DNA from: Litoribrevibacter albus
GTDB taxonomy: Bacteria > Pseudomonadota > Gammaproteobacteria > Pseudomonadales > Litoribrevibacteraceae
Direction: 5' to 3'
Assembly: GCF_030159995.1 (NCBI RefSeq)
Contig: NZ_BSNM01000002.1
Coordinates: 248,001-312,000 of the forward strand
Length of the DNA stretch: 64,000 nucleotides
The notes beneath the pieces were generated by a model, which was not told where the DNA came from, ran no database searches, and saw only the letters and a program-made list of their open reading frames with translations. A program made the position numbers and the translations under genes. This document shows, in pieces, positions 18,685 to 27,791 of the stretch. How positions within the stretch are numbered: position 1 is the stretch's first letter; every line of letters begins with the position of its first letter.

Positions 18685-19692
18685 ATGAATAAATTAATTA
18701 ATGCAAACGGAAAGCCTCAATATGGTTGGATTAAAGAGCCGGTGAGTGAGGTTAATTATCTGGATTTCCCTTTAACAACGACGATGGATAAGCAATTAAG
18801 TGTATCCAGTAAAAAACGGAAATTTAATCAGTTTCATTTTATTGGTGTCTTGACGGAAGATTTCATGGCTGGGTTGGCCATTGTGGATTTGAAGTTGGTC
18901 AGTAATTGCTTTTTTTATGTCTGGACAAAAGAGCAGGGGTTATTGATAGAGAAGAGTGTCATCAGTCCGTTCGGGTTAGGTGCGCGATTATCCTCTTCCC
19001 CCGATGAAGCAAACTCTCATTTTTCTTTTATGGGGACCAAAGCCAGCATTGAGCAGTCTGGACCAACAACCCGGGTTCGTTTGAACTCCAAACAGGTGCA
19101 AGTAGATTTTTCATTGCATCAAGGTCAGAACTACGAACCGTTGAGAGTCTGTTCTCAAGCGGGTTATACCGGTTGGGTATACACACAAAAAACAGCAGGT
19201 CTGGAAGCCAATGGGCATATTTCAATCAAAGGGCAAAACTTTGATTTAAAAGCCATGAATGCACTGGGTAGCGTAGATTGGTCATGTGGCTACATGCGCC
19301 GGGAGACGGCCTGGAACTGGGCGTGTTTTTCAGGACGTGATGAACTGGATCGAACCATTGGATTAAATCTTGCGTCAGGGGTGAATGAAACCGGAACCAC
19401 AGAAAATGGTTTATGGGTCGATGGCAAGCTTCATAAGCTAGGTGGGGTTCGTTTTGAGTTCGATCGCAATCATATGGAACGGCCTTGGCGGGTGGTTTCT
19501 GAATGTGGCCGAGTGACATTGGAATTTCACTCACAAGGTTGTCGCTCGGAAAAACTGAATGTTGGCTTACTTGCATCAAACTTCAAACAGATGTTCGGTC
19601 ACTATTCTGGTTCGATTTTGGATGATGAGGGTAATCCAGTGGTCTTTAAAAACGTGCCTGGCTACGCCGAAGACCATTACGCGAAATGGTAA
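18685..19692 (+). CDS. DUF2804 family protein
   Basis: 335 residues from ATG 18685, which is preceded by the ribosome site AGGGAAAGGA; the longer frame from TTG 18607 lacks one. DUF2804 traits are AMNALGSVDWSCGYMRRET, the aromatic WNWACFSGRD, GLNLASG, ENGLWVDGK, and the C-terminal FGHYSG and PGYAEDHYAKW. No signal peptide or membrane segment is seen, so it is probably cytosolic. Its fold resembles tocopherol-cyclase/AttH-like lipocalins, but its activity is unknown. Isolated gene between the divergent DUF3187 and convergent min operon. Confidence 0.88.
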   Translation: MNKLINANGKPQYGWIKEPVSEVNYLDFPLTTTMDKQLSVSSKKRKFNQFHFIGVLTEDFMAGLAIVDLKLVSNCFFYVWTKEQGLLIEKSVISPFGLGARLSSSPDEANSHFSFMGTKASIEQSGPTTRVRLNSKQVQVDFSLHQGQNYEPLRVCSQAGYTGWVYTQKTAGLEANGHISIKGQNFDLKAMNALGSVDWSCGYMRRETAWNWACFSGRDELDRTIGLNLASGVNETGTTENGLWVDGKLHKLGGVRFEFDRNHMERPWRVVSECGRVTLEFHSQGCRSEKLNVGLLASNFKQMFGHYSGSILDDEGNPVVFKNVPGYAEDHYAKW

Positions 19693-19770
19693 GTATGTGG
19701 ATTCATAAGAGCGGCCAGGTATTCGATCTGTCTGCTCGCATCAAGTTGCTGGCATCGTTTCGATAGGCAT

Positions 19771-19798
19771 AAAAAAGCGCGACCCGAATCGCGCTTTA
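19771..19798 (-). terminator. Terminator after minE
   Basis: TAAAGCGCGATTCGGGTCGCGCTTTTTT when read leftwards: stem AAAGCGCGA/TCGCGCTTT, loop TTCGGG, then a U-run. Confidence 0.85.
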
Positions 19799-19823
19799 GC
19801 CAGATCTATAAATAAGTGGGTAC

Positions 19824-20075
19824 TTACTTTTCTGGTAGGGTGATGTTTAGTTCTAAGATTGAACAATCATCTGAGTTCTCTAGTTGGACTTGAACATCGT
19901 CGTCAGCAATTGAGACATACTTTCGAATAACCGCTAAGATCTCTTGCTGCATCGCAGGTAAATAGTCCGGCTGATGGCGAGCAGATCGTTCATGAGCGAC
20001 GATAATTTGCAGGCGTTCTTTGGCAATGGATGCTGACGCCTTTTGGTCTTTTTTGAAGTAGCTAAAAATACTCAT
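19824..20075 (-). CDS. minE: Cell division topological specificity factor MinE
   Basis: 83 residues. The N-terminal membrane-targeting and anti-MinCD part ([29 protein letters not shown]) and the C-terminal dimer domain ([17 protein letters not shown]) are intact. MinE stimulates MinD ATPase and sets the pole-to-pole oscillation that keeps Z-rings at midcell. It starts 3 nt after minD. Confidence 0.96.
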   Translation of the reverse strand: MSIFSYFKKDQKASASIAKERLQIIVAHERSARHQPDYLPAMQQEILAVIRKYVSIADDDVQVQLENSDDCSILELNITLPEK

Positions 20076-20078
20076 TTC

Positions 20079-20885
20079 TTAGCCACCAAACATTCTCTTC
20101 AAAAAGCCTTTCTTTTCGGCTTCAAGGAAACGATATTCAACCTGTTCCCCAAGAAGGCGAGCGACCATGTCACGGTATGCTTGTCCTGCATCACTGTCAT
20201 CATCAAGGATCACGGGTGTGCCTTGGTTTGAGTTTTTGATCACAGATTCTGATTCAGGAATCACACCCAACAGAGGTACTGCCAGGATTTCTTCCACATC
20301 TTCAACCGACAGCATTTCGCCTTTTTCAACGCGCTTTGGATTATAGCGAGTAACAAGAAGGTGTTCTTTTACTGTTTCTCCAGCTTCGGCTTTGCGAGAA
20401 CGGCTTTGCAGAATACCAATGATGCGATCAGAGTCACGAACCGAAGAGACTTCCGGGTTGGTTACGATGATGGCTTCGTCTGCAAAATACAGCGCCATTA
20501 ACGCACCATGCTCAATACCGGCAGGTGAATCACAAATGATGTAATCAAACTCTTTGGAAAGTTCTTCAAGAACTTCACCCACCGCTTCTTTATTCAGAGC
20601 ATCTTTGTCACGGGTCTGAGAAGCCGCAAGGATGAAAAGGTTGTCGCAGCGTTTGTCTTTGATCAAAGCCTGTTTCAGTGTGGCTTCTTTGTTAATGACT
20701 TGAACAAAGTCGAAAACAACTCGACGTTCACAGTTCATAATAAGGTCTAGGTTACGAAGACCTACATCAAAATCAATAACAACGGTTTTGTGTCCGCGAA
20801 GTGCGAGACCTGTACTGATAGCAGCACTAGAGGTGGTTTTACCAACACCTCCTTTACCTGAGGTGACAACGATAATCTTGGCCAT
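20079..20885 (-). CDS. minD: Septum site-determining ATPase MinD
   Basis: 268 residues. The deviant Walker A GKGGVGKTTSSA sits at the N-terminus, with IDFDVGLRNLD and ICDSPAGIE (Walker B) after it. The C-terminal amphipathic helix KKGFLKRMFGG is the membrane-targeting sequence. It binds MinC and MinE on the inner membrane. Middle gene of minCDE. Confidence 0.97.
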   Translation of the reverse strand: MAKIIVVTSGKGGVGKTTSSAAISTGLALRGHKTVVIDFDVGLRNLDLIMNCERRVVFDFVQVINKEATLKQALIKDKRCDNLFILAASQTRDKDALNKEAVGEVLEELSKEFDYIICDSPAGIEHGALMALYFADEAIIVTNPEVSSVRDSDRIIGILQSRSRKAEAGETVKEHLLVTRYNPKRVEKGEMLSVEDVEEILAVPLLGVIPESESVIKNSNQGTPVILDDDSDAGQAYRDMVARLLGEQVEYRFLEAEKKGFLKRMFGG

Positions 20886-20945
20886 GTCAGTCCTGTTCTT
20901 TTAGTTCTATCCCTGCGGGCGTGAGAGTCTTTCGGCGATTATTGG

Positions 20946-21833
20946 TTAAAGCGTATCTATATGCAAGTGGTTTTCCTTGAGCTCAATCTGGCTGCTTTGG
21001 CCGATTCTGTCGGCAGGAAGATCATCACTTACTTGATAAACACCAGCGATTGAAATCAGTTCGGCTTGCAATGATTGGCAGAAGATTCTTGCCTCTGAAT
21101 TTCCGCTGGCACCAGCGATAGCACGGCCTCTCAAGGTTCCGTAAATGTGAATGTTACCATCGGCGATGACTTCGGCTCCTTGGCCGACCTGTGCAAGCAC
21201 AATCAAATCACTGCCTTTCGCATAAATTTGCTGGCCAGAGCGGACTGGTGTCGCGACGATTTTTGCCTTCACCGTGAGTGCAGCAGCGTCACTTCTATTA
21301 CTTTCTTCCGACGAATGGTGTGCTTCGACAGCGTTCGTGTTTTGTTCTTGTAATAAAGTGGTGGTAGAGCTTTCAGCTTCGGTCAGCTCTAATTGTTGCG
21401 GTTCAGCTGATATAGCGGTATCCGGGATGGCTTCCTGTGATAATGGATCTTCACTCGCTGAAGCACTTGTCTCATTGACCGCTTCGATGCCTTCTTTGGC
21501 TTGTTGGGCTTTTTTCTGGAGCTTATTTCGTCCAGGAGGAATCCAGGCAAGGTCTAATCGTTGAGCAAGTTCTTTTAAAGGCTCAGCACCTTTAATTGCA
21601 ACCGGTAAAATATTGTGTTTTCGGATGGTGAAAAGCAACTTTTGAATGGCGGATTCATCCGCTGTTTCAAAGGCTTCCAAACCCAAAATAGCAGGCATTC
21701 GGTCAAACAAGGCTGGGCTCGCTTGTACTTTTTCAGTCAATTGCTGATCAAAAATGGCATTGTCCAGCGTGGTTAATTCGATCACGGTAAGAGGGATCAT
21801 TTGGCTTTTTAAGGAAAAAGCGTTGTTGCTCAT
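20946..21833 (-). CDS. minC: Septum inhibitor MinC with long acidic linker
   Basis: 295 residues against about 231 in E. coli. The N-terminal FtsZ-inhibiting domain (about 1-105) and C-terminal beta-helical MinD-binding domain (about 190-295, with [21 protein letters not shown] and [12 protein letters not shown]) are both complete. The extra length is a linker rich in Ser, Glu, Ala and Thr (about 110-185), predicted to be disordered. It blocks FtsZ assembly away from midcell. First gene of the operon, 60 nt before minD. Confidence 0.95.
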   Translation of the reverse strand: MSNNAFSLKSQMIPLTVIELTTLDNAIFDQQLTEKVQASPALFDRMPAILGLEAFETADESAIQKLLFTIRKHNILPVAIKGAEPLKELAQRLDLAWIPPGRNKLQKKAQQAKEGIEAVNETSASASEDPLSQEAIPDTAISAEPQQLELTEAESSTTTLLQEQNTNAVEAHHSSEESNRSDAAALTVKAKIVATPVRSGQQIYAKGSDLIVLAQVGQGAEVIADGNIHIYGTLRGRAIAGASGNSEARIFCQSLQAELISIAGVYQVSDDLPADRIGQSSQIELKENHLHIDTL

Positions 21834-21880
21834 GTGTCCAAATTCCTGCGGATAGCTAACTTAATTGGGCTTGGCGATAT

Positions 21881-22225
21881 TTAGTGTGTTTTAGGTGCCA
21901 GGGCGTTGGCATCGATAGAAACACCAGACCATCCAAACTTTATAAAGTTACGAATGTTTTGGTGATCCTCGGCTTCCGGGTGCTCTAAAACGTCTTTTCG
22001 ATAGAAATCACCGAAGCACTGAAGCACTTCTTCTTCCTTTAAAGACAATGCTTTACCGAGACTAAAGATCTTGGCTGACCCTTGATTGGTACCAAGCTCA
22101 TTTACTTGTTCACCCACAGTAAAAGCAACTGGGGTGAAGTCAAAGTTGGCTTCAATGAAGTCCATGGTTTGTTGAAAACTATTGGTTTGGTTTTTTAACC
22201 CTTCGATGAAGTGTTCTTTCGTCAT
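21881..22225 (-). CDS. HopJ-family protein
   Basis: 114 residues, whole length of the HopJ family (PF08888), with FTVGEQVNELGTNQGSAKIF, LQCFGDFYRKDVL and the late FIKFGWSGVSID stretch. The family was named from a Pseudomonas syringae type III effector, but it is widespread in non-pathogens; no secretion system is in view, so an effector role is unlikely. No cleavable signal is seen. It is 47 nt upstream of minC and could be co-transcribed with it. Confidence 0.85.
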   Translation of the reverse strand: MTKEHFIEGLKNQTNSFQQTMDFIEANFDFTPVAFTVGEQVNELGTNQGSAKIFSLGKALSLKEEEVLQCFGDFYRKDVLEHPEAEDHQNIRNFIKFGWSGVSIDANALAPKTH

Positions 22226-22270
22226 GTTAAAACTTCTGTCCTAAAAAAATGAAGCGGTATTTTGCACCGC

Positions 22271-24178
22271 TTATTGAATTGCCACAACCTTAGGCTGGTG
22301 ACCTGCAACTTCCGGCATGGTCATACCTGCATTAGCGTTAATGTAGGTTGGGTCAGTAATGGTATAGCGCTTCCCATTGTAAGCAATGCTGTCACCAGGG
22401 ACGGGCTTGCTGAAGGCCACTGCTGCTGCGATATGACCAGGGTAATCCAGGCCAACCACTTCCAGTCCAAGCAGTTCACGAACTAACCAGGCAAACAGGA
22501 CTGACCTATCTTCACAGTCAGAGGCTGGCATGGTGAGGGTTTCTTCTGCAAATAGGTAGTTTTCAAAGCCAAATTGCTGGTCGTCTGTTTGGTATTCAAA
22601 CCCGGTTTGTACAAAGCGAAGGAGTAAATTTACGGCATCCAGTTCGGACTTGCCTTGCAGCATTGGTCGGAACAAATCCAATGCATCATTAGCAGTGACC
22701 ATATCCACAGGGGATACAAAATATTGATCGATATCCATCTGTGGATAACTGGCTAGGTAATTCACCCGGGTTGGGTTCACGTTCAGCGTTACTTGGTATT
22801 GCTGACGGTTGTATTTAAATTTGAAGGTGCGTTTTTGATAGTGCTGTTCGTCACCAAAGGCTAATGGGTCTTTCATGTTAACCTGAACGATTGCACGAGG
22901 GTATTCACCATCATAGGTGTAGACCCGGCCAAGATATCTTGGTTTACCATCCGGGGAGACTGCGTAGAAGCGTTTACCACCAAAGGTGAAGAAGGTAACT
23001 TCATAGAGTGATTGCTCTGCGGGAACCAAAAGGTAGATGCCTGCATTGTTGTACGCAAGGCGAGCTTGGTAATCCTGTTTTACCAGAAGAAACCAGCTGG
23101 TAAAGCTTTGAGCATTAATATCACCGGGGTGCATAGCTTTTGATAAGGCAAATGCAAGTTGCACCTTGCCCCAGTCGCCTAGATTGTGTTGTTTGGAAAT
23201 CTTAGCCAGTTGTTCTAATACCGGCTCATAGTCGGACAAACTTAAATCGGACCACCCTTTGGCAATCGCTTTAGCGTTGTAGGTGCGGCCCAGCGAAGCA
23301 GCCAACTTCTTATCGGCATAGACGATGGTTGATCGGCCAAAGAAATCGAATTGATATTTCTTACCTGAATAAACTGGCGCTTTGGGTTGTTTTGGGACAA
23401 TAACCGGCGGCGGTGTCGGAGTTACGTCCTTAACAATTGGTACCGGAGGCGCGATAGGTGTTGGAGAAACAATAGGCGCTGGTGGAACAGTAGGGGTTAC
23501 CTCGGGTGTTGGGATATCTTCCACACGAGGCAGCTCTTCAATCGTTATCGGCTGCTCAATCTTGATAGGGGCGGGTTGTTTAAGCTCAGGAATTTCAGGT
23601 TTGATGTCCTTGCCAAAGTCAGGAGAGTCAAAATCTGGTTGATCAAATCCAGGCTGGTCAAAATCCGGTTGATCATACATAGGATCTGCTTTGGTTATTT
23701 GATCAAAATCTGGCTCTGGCGTTTGTGGTAAGTCGAAGTCAGGTAACTGCTGAGCAGGTTTTTTATCCTCAATCGGTGTAGAGGGTTGAGGATGTTTCGG
23801 TGTAGGAGTAGACACTACTGGTTCAGGCGTTGTGATGTCTGGCTTGGGAAGATCTATGATGGGTTTGATTTTTTTAGGGATTTCCACCACAGGTAAATCG
23901 TTCACTTCAACCGGTTTAGGTTTCGCAACCGGAATACTGACAGGCTTGGGTTGTGTATCCCGAACTTCCCCTTCTTTCGTGTCCACCTGTTTCCATTGTT
24001 TTTTCAAAAAGTCGGTAAACGCTTTGTCTCGTTCATCTTTGTAAGCCTGATAGCTGCTCATGGTTTGTTCTTTCCACTTCAGAAACTCATCTGAAGAGGC
24101 GGATGCCTGTTGAATTGATGCAGCTGAAATGGCTAAGGGCAAAGCGGCCAATAGAGAGACCAGTGTTGAGTGTTTCAT
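22271..24178 (-). CDS. Exported transglutaminase-like protein with Pro-rich repeat linker
   Basis: 635 residues from ATG 24178, chosen over TTG 24202 because AGGG is spaced correctly before the ATG. A signal peptide is followed by a charged helical stretch (about 20-65), then a long Pro/Asp linker (about 70-290) containing tandem DQPDF-type units (nt about 23610-23690) and PTPIAPP-type runs. The C-terminal part has transglutaminase-like residues: Cys in SDCEDRSVLFAWLVREL, His in DYPGHIAAAV and Asp in ITDPTY. The final domain is probably a periplasmic or surface Cys protease or transglutaminase-like enzyme. Function unknown; convergent to nothing, 46 nt upstream of the HopJ-family gene. Confidence 0.85.
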   Translation of the reverse strand: MKHSTLVSLLAALPLAISAASIQQASASSDEFLKWKEQTMSSYQAYKDERDKAFTDFLKKQWKQVDTKEGEVRDTQPKPVSIPVAKPKPVEVNDLPVVEIPKKIKPIIDLPKPDITTPEPVVSTPTPKHPQPSTPIEDKKPAQQLPDFDLPQTPEPDFDQITKADPMYDQPDFDQPGFDQPDFDSPDFGKDIKPEIPELKQPAPIKIEQPITIEELPRVEDIPTPEVTPTVPPAPIVSPTPIAPPVPIVKDVTPTPPPVIVPKQPKAPVYSGKKYQFDFFGRSTIVYADKKLAASLGRTYNAKAIAKGWSDLSLSDYEPVLEQLAKISKQHNLGDWGKVQLAFALSKAMHPGDINAQSFTSWFLLVKQDYQARLAYNNAGIYLLVPAEQSLYEVTFFTFGGKRFYAVSPDGKPRYLGRVYTYDGEYPRAIVQVNMKDPLAFGDEQHYQKRTFKFKYNRQQYQVTLNVNPTRVNYLASYPQMDIDQYFVSPVDMVTANDALDLFRPMLQGKSELDAVNLLLRFVQTGFEYQTDDQQFGFENYLFAEETLTMPASDCEDRSVLFAWLVRELLGLEVVGLDYPGHIAAAVAFSKPVPGDSIAYNGKRYTITDPTYINANAGMTMPEVAGHQPKVVAIQ

Positions 24179-24375
24179 GTTAATCCCTAACTTGATGAAC
24201 AAAACGGCGCCGTAAAAATTGAGTCGACTAAACCAAAGGTTTCAATAGATCCGAACATTTATACTAAACAAGTGTATATCAGTCCAAGTGAGCTGAACAT
24301 ATGATGTCTCTTGTTGGATTTAAAATATTCAATCTTGTTGGTTTGAGATTCGTGGTGATCTGTTCTCTGACTGAG

Positions 24376-24419
24376 GTCGTATAAAGCACCTGTCGTATAA
24401 AGTACCTGTCGAAAGTACC
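24376..24419 (+). repeat. 16-base tandem repeat, about 2.7 copies
   Basis: Units GTCGTATAAAGCACCT (24376-24391) and GTCGTATAAAGTACCT (24392-24407) differ by one base; a shortened third copy, GTCGAAAGTACC, follows. Spacing is one and a half helical turns. Confidence 0.9.
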
Positions 24420-24431
24420 GGCCAAAAATGA

Positions 24432-24459
24432 TTGTGACAGGATTCTTAGGCTGTATTAT
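24432..24459 (+). promoter_or_regulatory. Candidate promoter of cbiX
   Basis: TTGTGA (24432-24437), a 16-base spacer and TATTAT (24454-24459) lie about 30 bases before the cbiX ATG. Confidence 0.4.
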
Positions 24460-24488
24460 GCAGGCTATCAAACCCTTCTGGAGTATCT

Positions 24489-24881
24489 ATGAGAGTATTG
24501 TTGGTGTTGGCGCACGGAAGTCGAGTTGTAAAATCAAATGAGGAAGTGGTCGCATTGGCGACAGAGCTATCTGAAAAAATGCCTGAATACGATCGTGTTG
24601 AACCTTGTTTTCTGGAATTGACTGAACCGCGCTTTTCTCGTGTGCTTGCTGATGTTGCGACAGAGAGTGTGACTGAAATAGTCGTCTATCCTCATTTCTT
24701 AGCTGAAGGTCGCCATGTTCGAGATGATGTGCCTGATATTATTCGTCAATTTGAATCAACTCATCCGGGTGTAAAAGTGGTTCTGAAACCTTATCTAGGA
24801 ATGTGGCAGGGGTTATCGGATTTTATAGCTGCAGGGTTAATAGGTAAGTCAGAGAATATTGAGCGAACGATTCTTGATTAG
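24489..24881 (+). CDS. cbiX: Sirohydrochlorin chelatase, small CbiX type
   Basis: 130 residues, the length of the homodimeric small CbiX. The metal-binding histidines are seen in VLAHGSR (His 9) and VVYPHFLAEGRHVRDDVP. It inserts cobalt or iron into sirohydrochlorin, toward cobalamin or siroheme. Siroheme would fit a sulfate/nitrate-reducing organism with cysDN and nap nearby in the window. Single gene; GGAG six nt before the ATG. Confidence 0.9.
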   Translation: MRVLLVLAHGSRVVKSNEEVVALATELSEKMPEYDRVEPCFLELTEPRFSRVLADVATESVTEIVVYPHFLAEGRHVRDDVPDIIRQFESTHPGVKVVLKPYLGMWQGLSDFIAAGLIGKSENIERTILD

Positions 24882-24897
24882 ATTGAGCGTTTCTTGA

Positions 24898-26019
24898 CTA
24901 ACGTTGGCGGCTGCACACTCGGTTACGGCCGCTTTTTTTGGCGATATAAACCTGTTCATCGGCATCTTTAACCAAGATTTGAGCCAGAGTTTCAATGTTA
25001 GTTCCGCCATCACATGACCCGTCCAGGCAGGCGACACCGACAGATAAGGTTATTTTCAACGCTTGATCCAATAGTTGAAATTCCTGATTTGCGACGGTTT
25101 CACGAATTCGCTCTGCAATGATGTTTGCCCCTGAAAGATCTGTCTCAGGTAATAGAATGGCAAACTCTTCTCCGCCGTATCTTGCGATGTGATCCGATCG
25201 TCTAAGTAGAGGCTTCACACAATTGGCTAATTGCTTTAATGCTTCATCGCCTACTTGATGACCAAAGTGGTCGTTGATTTTCTTAAAGTGGTCAATGTCT
25301 ATAAATAAACAGGCCAGATGTCGTTGATAACGCATTGCGCTGGACGTTTCTTGTATCAGGGCTTCATCAAACGCCCGACGGTTGCAGACTTGTGTTAAGC
25401 CATCCACTAAGCTGAGCTGGCGTACTTGCTCCATGTTGCAGGCATTTTCGAAGCACAGCGAGGCGATCATTGTTAAGCGTTCCAGGAAATCTGTGCCCAT
25501 GTCCGGTCTGAAGCGATTAGGGTCAGGACTGCCAAGATTTAGCATTCCTATTAACTTCTTATTCCTGACCAGGGGAAGTTGAGCAAAAGACAAGGTGTTG
25601 ATCGGGATATGAATTTCACGGCTGATTTTCTTAGGTGTAGCGCCCATGTACAGGCTGCCATTAGCATTGACCAATAACTCAGGGTAATCACATAAAGTGT
25701 AGGTGAGAACATCCTTGTATTGTTCCAGATTAACAGGGGCCAGATGCCAGTGAGTGAAGATATCCTTTTCCAGTACCAATTTAAGAAAAGGAATCTCAAA
25801 GTAGTCCGCAAACTCTGTAGTCATCGCAGTCAGTAAAGACTTTAGGTCATTGCTTTCCATGAGATGGGACTCAAACTCAGAAAAACGTTTGAAAAGTTGT
25901 TCATTAAGACGAGCATTATGAATTAAATCATCAAACTGTTGTTTTAATTCATTATATTTCCGCTCGGAGACGGTTTTGAGAGACGGCTTGTTGCTATTAT
26001 TGTTATTAAAGTATGTCAC
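24898..26019 (-). CDS. Diguanylate cyclase, GAF-GGDEF
   Basis: 373 residues from GTG 26019, the first start after an in-frame stop; the ribosome site is weak. The N-terminal coiled stretch (about 15-60) leads to a GAF-like sensor domain related to DUF484 (about 45-200; LPLVRNKKLIGMLNLGSPD). The GGDEF domain has GGEEF at residue 282 (nt 25162-25176) and a complete inhibitory RxxD site (RRSD, 273-276), so it should be an active, feedback-inhibited c-di-GMP synthase. No membrane segment: cytosolic. Convergent with cbiX. Confidence 0.93.
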   Translation of the reverse strand: MTYFNNNNSNKPSLKTVSERKYNELKQQFDDLIHNARLNEQLFKRFSEFESHLMESNDLKSLLTAMTTEFADYFEIPFLKLVLEKDIFTHWHLAPVNLEQYKDVLTYTLCDYPELLVNANGSLYMGATPKKISREIHIPINTLSFAQLPLVRNKKLIGMLNLGSPDPNRFRPDMGTDFLERLTMIASLCFENACNMEQVRQLSLVDGLTQVCNRRAFDEALIQETSSAMRYQRHLACLFIDIDHFKKINDHFGHQVGDEALKQLANCVKPLLRRSDHIARYGGEEFAILLPETDLSGANIIAERIRETVANQEFQLLDQALKITLSVGVACLDGSCDGGTNIETLAQILVKDADEQVYIAKKSGRNRVCSRQR

Positions 26020-26215
26020 GCGTGTCTCGACTCGATCTTAAAGTATTTTGACCTATAGTATAGGTAGGACTGTCGTATATTTCTGGATAGGACTCACTGA
26101 AAAATCAGTGAAGTCATTAACTTGGCATAATATACGCTATAGTTAAGATCAGAAATACGTTGTATTGTATGGCTATTGTTATCGTATTTTAAAAAAATAA
26201 ATTGAGGATCTGGGA

Positions 26216-26548
26216 ATGAGCGTGTCTCATCAGCTAGCAGACGGACAGGTTGCAGTAATTAAAATTGGAGAAAAGCGTTTAGACGCGGTGAATGCGACAA
26301 ATCTTAGGAATTATGTTGCGGATCTGATTAACAAAGGGCGAGATCGAATCGTTGTCGATTTGACAGGGCTCGACTTTATGGACAGTAGTGGCTTAGGGGC
26401 CATCGTAGCGTGTAAAAAACTCACGGGCGATGATGGTTATCTTCGGGTTGCCGGAGCTCAGGGGGCTGTTCAGGAACTCTTTCGAATTACCCGCATGGAC
26501 AAATTATTCCAAAGCTACAACACGGTTGATGAAGCTATAAACGGGTAA
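26216..26548 (+). CDS. STAS-domain anti-sigma factor antagonist-like protein
   Basis: 110 residues forming one STAS domain. The phosphorylatable serine lies in the core LTGLDFMDSSGLGAIVACKK, as in SpoIIAA/RsbV. Such proteins respond to an unphosphorylated/phosphorylated switch with an HPK-type serine kinase and PP2C phosphatase; neither is beside it. It could also be an output of a chemosensory-like pathway. Single gene, convergent with the PilZ gene. Confidence 0.9.
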   Translation: MSVSHQLADGQVAVIKIGEKRLDAVNATNLRNYVADLINKGRDRIVVDLTGLDFMDSSGLGAIVACKKLTGDDGYLRVAGAQGAVQELFRITRMDKLFQSYNTVDEAING

Positions 26549-26584
26549 TTCATTCAGTTCACTATCGGCTGTCTGGTCTTTGTA

Positions 26585-26938
26585 TCAGGCAGCGGTAGCT
26601 TGGTTTGTGTCGCCTAAAAAGCGTCGTAATGCGGCGTAAGCCAAATCGTCAATCTGCGTTATCTGAATACCAATACCATATTCATCACTGTAGCTCGACT
26701 TTTGACACCAAATGGTTTCACTGGTGATGGTAATCTGGTGAGGCGGTGTTAAAGGTAGCTCCAGGCGAAAAATCAGTGATTCATTCACGTCCGATGGGGC
26801 ATTACTCATCAACATAAAGCCGCTTTCACTTAAATTCATAACTCGACCAGAGATTCGCCCATCCAGATCTTGGCAGCTGATGGTTTGTCTTGGTTGAAAG
26901 CGAGGGTGTTCTCTTTGGTTCACCGGATTGCTTACCAT
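26585..26938 (-). CDS. PilZ-domain protein (c-di-GMP receptor)
   Basis: 117 residues, one PilZ domain. The c-di-GMP motifs are present: REHPR (RxxxR) near residue 9 and NLSESG (N/DxSxxG) near residue 39. It resembles small soluble PilZ adaptors. It lies 566 bases from a diguanylate cyclase, so a local signalling pair is plausible but not shown. Confidence 0.9.
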   Translation of the reverse strand: MVSNPVNQREHPRFQPRQTISCQDLDGRISGRVMNLSESGFMLMSNAPSDVNESLIFRLELPLTPPHQITITSETIWCQKSSYSDEYGIGIQITQIDDLAYAALRRFLGDTNQATAA

Positions 26939-27027
26939 AGTTTTTATCTCTTTGTTAGGACTATCTATTATTGTTGTAAGAATATGGTTGTAGGATAAAT
27001 CTTACAGAGAGACGTGGATCTGAGCAG

Positions 27028-27240
27028 CTAAAGAATCAATAAGTTGTGATCAGAATCACGCATAAGTCCACTTAAGGTTTTTCTTTGATCTAACTGGTTG
27101 GTTAGCTCGTTCCCTGAAAATTGATTATCCAGATGATCGTCCGACTTATGTGACCACTGAGGTCTGAGCTTTCCGCGCTGATGCTGTTGAAGTAGTTTGA
27201 TCAGTTGGCGGTGATGATTGCTTTTAATGGCGAAACTCAT
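27028..27240 (-). CDS. Small protein of unknown function, 70 residues
   Basis: Basic, His- and Gln-rich protein (LIKLLQQHQRGK, then DDHLDNQFSG). No family is recognised. The ATG at 27240 follows a good purine-rich ribosome site (AGAGAGAA), and the start overlaps the end of the upstream small gene by 17 bases, which suggests coupling. These traits support a real gene, though a chance frame cannot be excluded. Confidence 0.5.
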   Translation of the reverse strand: MSFAIKSNHHRQLIKLLQQHQRGKLRPQWSHKSDDHLDNQFSGNELTNQLDQRKTLSGLMRDSDHNLLIL

Positions 27241-27514
27241 GAAGTTCTCTCTTATTATTTTTATCGAGTGTTTTCTTGATGATGTCTGAGATTATCTCAG
27301 CGACCTTGATTAGTATGTTAGCCAATCGTTGTTTCAGCATGCTTTGCTGCGCTATCGGCCCTTCCTGTTTCAGACGAACAATAGGCGAGCACTTGAACCA
27401 AACCCGGCAGGCAGCAATGGCTTCATCGGTGCTGTGGTGAGAAGAAATCCAGTTACCGTTTGAAGTCATTAACCAAAAGGTATTATTTGATTTGCTGATC
27501 ACTTGGTACGCCAT
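27224..27514 (-). CDS. Small protein of unknown function, 96 residues
   Basis: The N-terminus MAYQVISKSNNTFWLMTSNG looks like a folded beta-rich start, followed by an amphipathic helical C-terminal half (LANILIKVAEIISDIIKK). GGAG lies 8 nt before the ATG at 27514. No known domain is seen. It leads the pair with the 70-residue gene, upstream of the PilZ gene on the same strand. Confidence 0.6.
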   Translation of the reverse strand: MAYQVISKSNNTFWLMTSNGNWISSHHSTDEAIAACRVWFKCSPIVRLKQEGPIAQQSMLKQRLANILIKVAEIISDIIKKTLDKNNKRELHEFRH

Positions 27515-27791
27515 GTCTAACTCCAGACAATGTCTATGTTCTTGATGTGGATAATGTAGGCTGAGGCAATAACAGTTATGTGACTAAATTGTTAACAGTT
27601 TATGACAGGGCTAGAAGGGGAAAACTTTGTCTTAAACGCATGGAAAAGACTGAAACTGTCGATGATTTCATGTACAATTGCGCCTCTTAAAATTTAGGGT
27701 CATTTCAATTGGTGGCCGATCTTGGGCAAGAGCTGATTCCCGGCTCTGACTTGTCATTTCGAATTGTTTAGAAACTGAACCGAGGTAGTAG

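Larger units (their letters stand above)
24179..24488. other. 310-base intergenic region with tandem repeat
   Basis: Divergent spacer between the transglutaminase-like gene and cbiX. It contains a short tandem repeat (24376-24419) and a candidate cbiX promoter (24432-24459). No further gene is supported. Confidence 0.6.

Noticed and set aside
21881..22225. HopJ-family protein as a type III effector
   Set aside because: Family is common in non-pathogens and no secretion genes are present.
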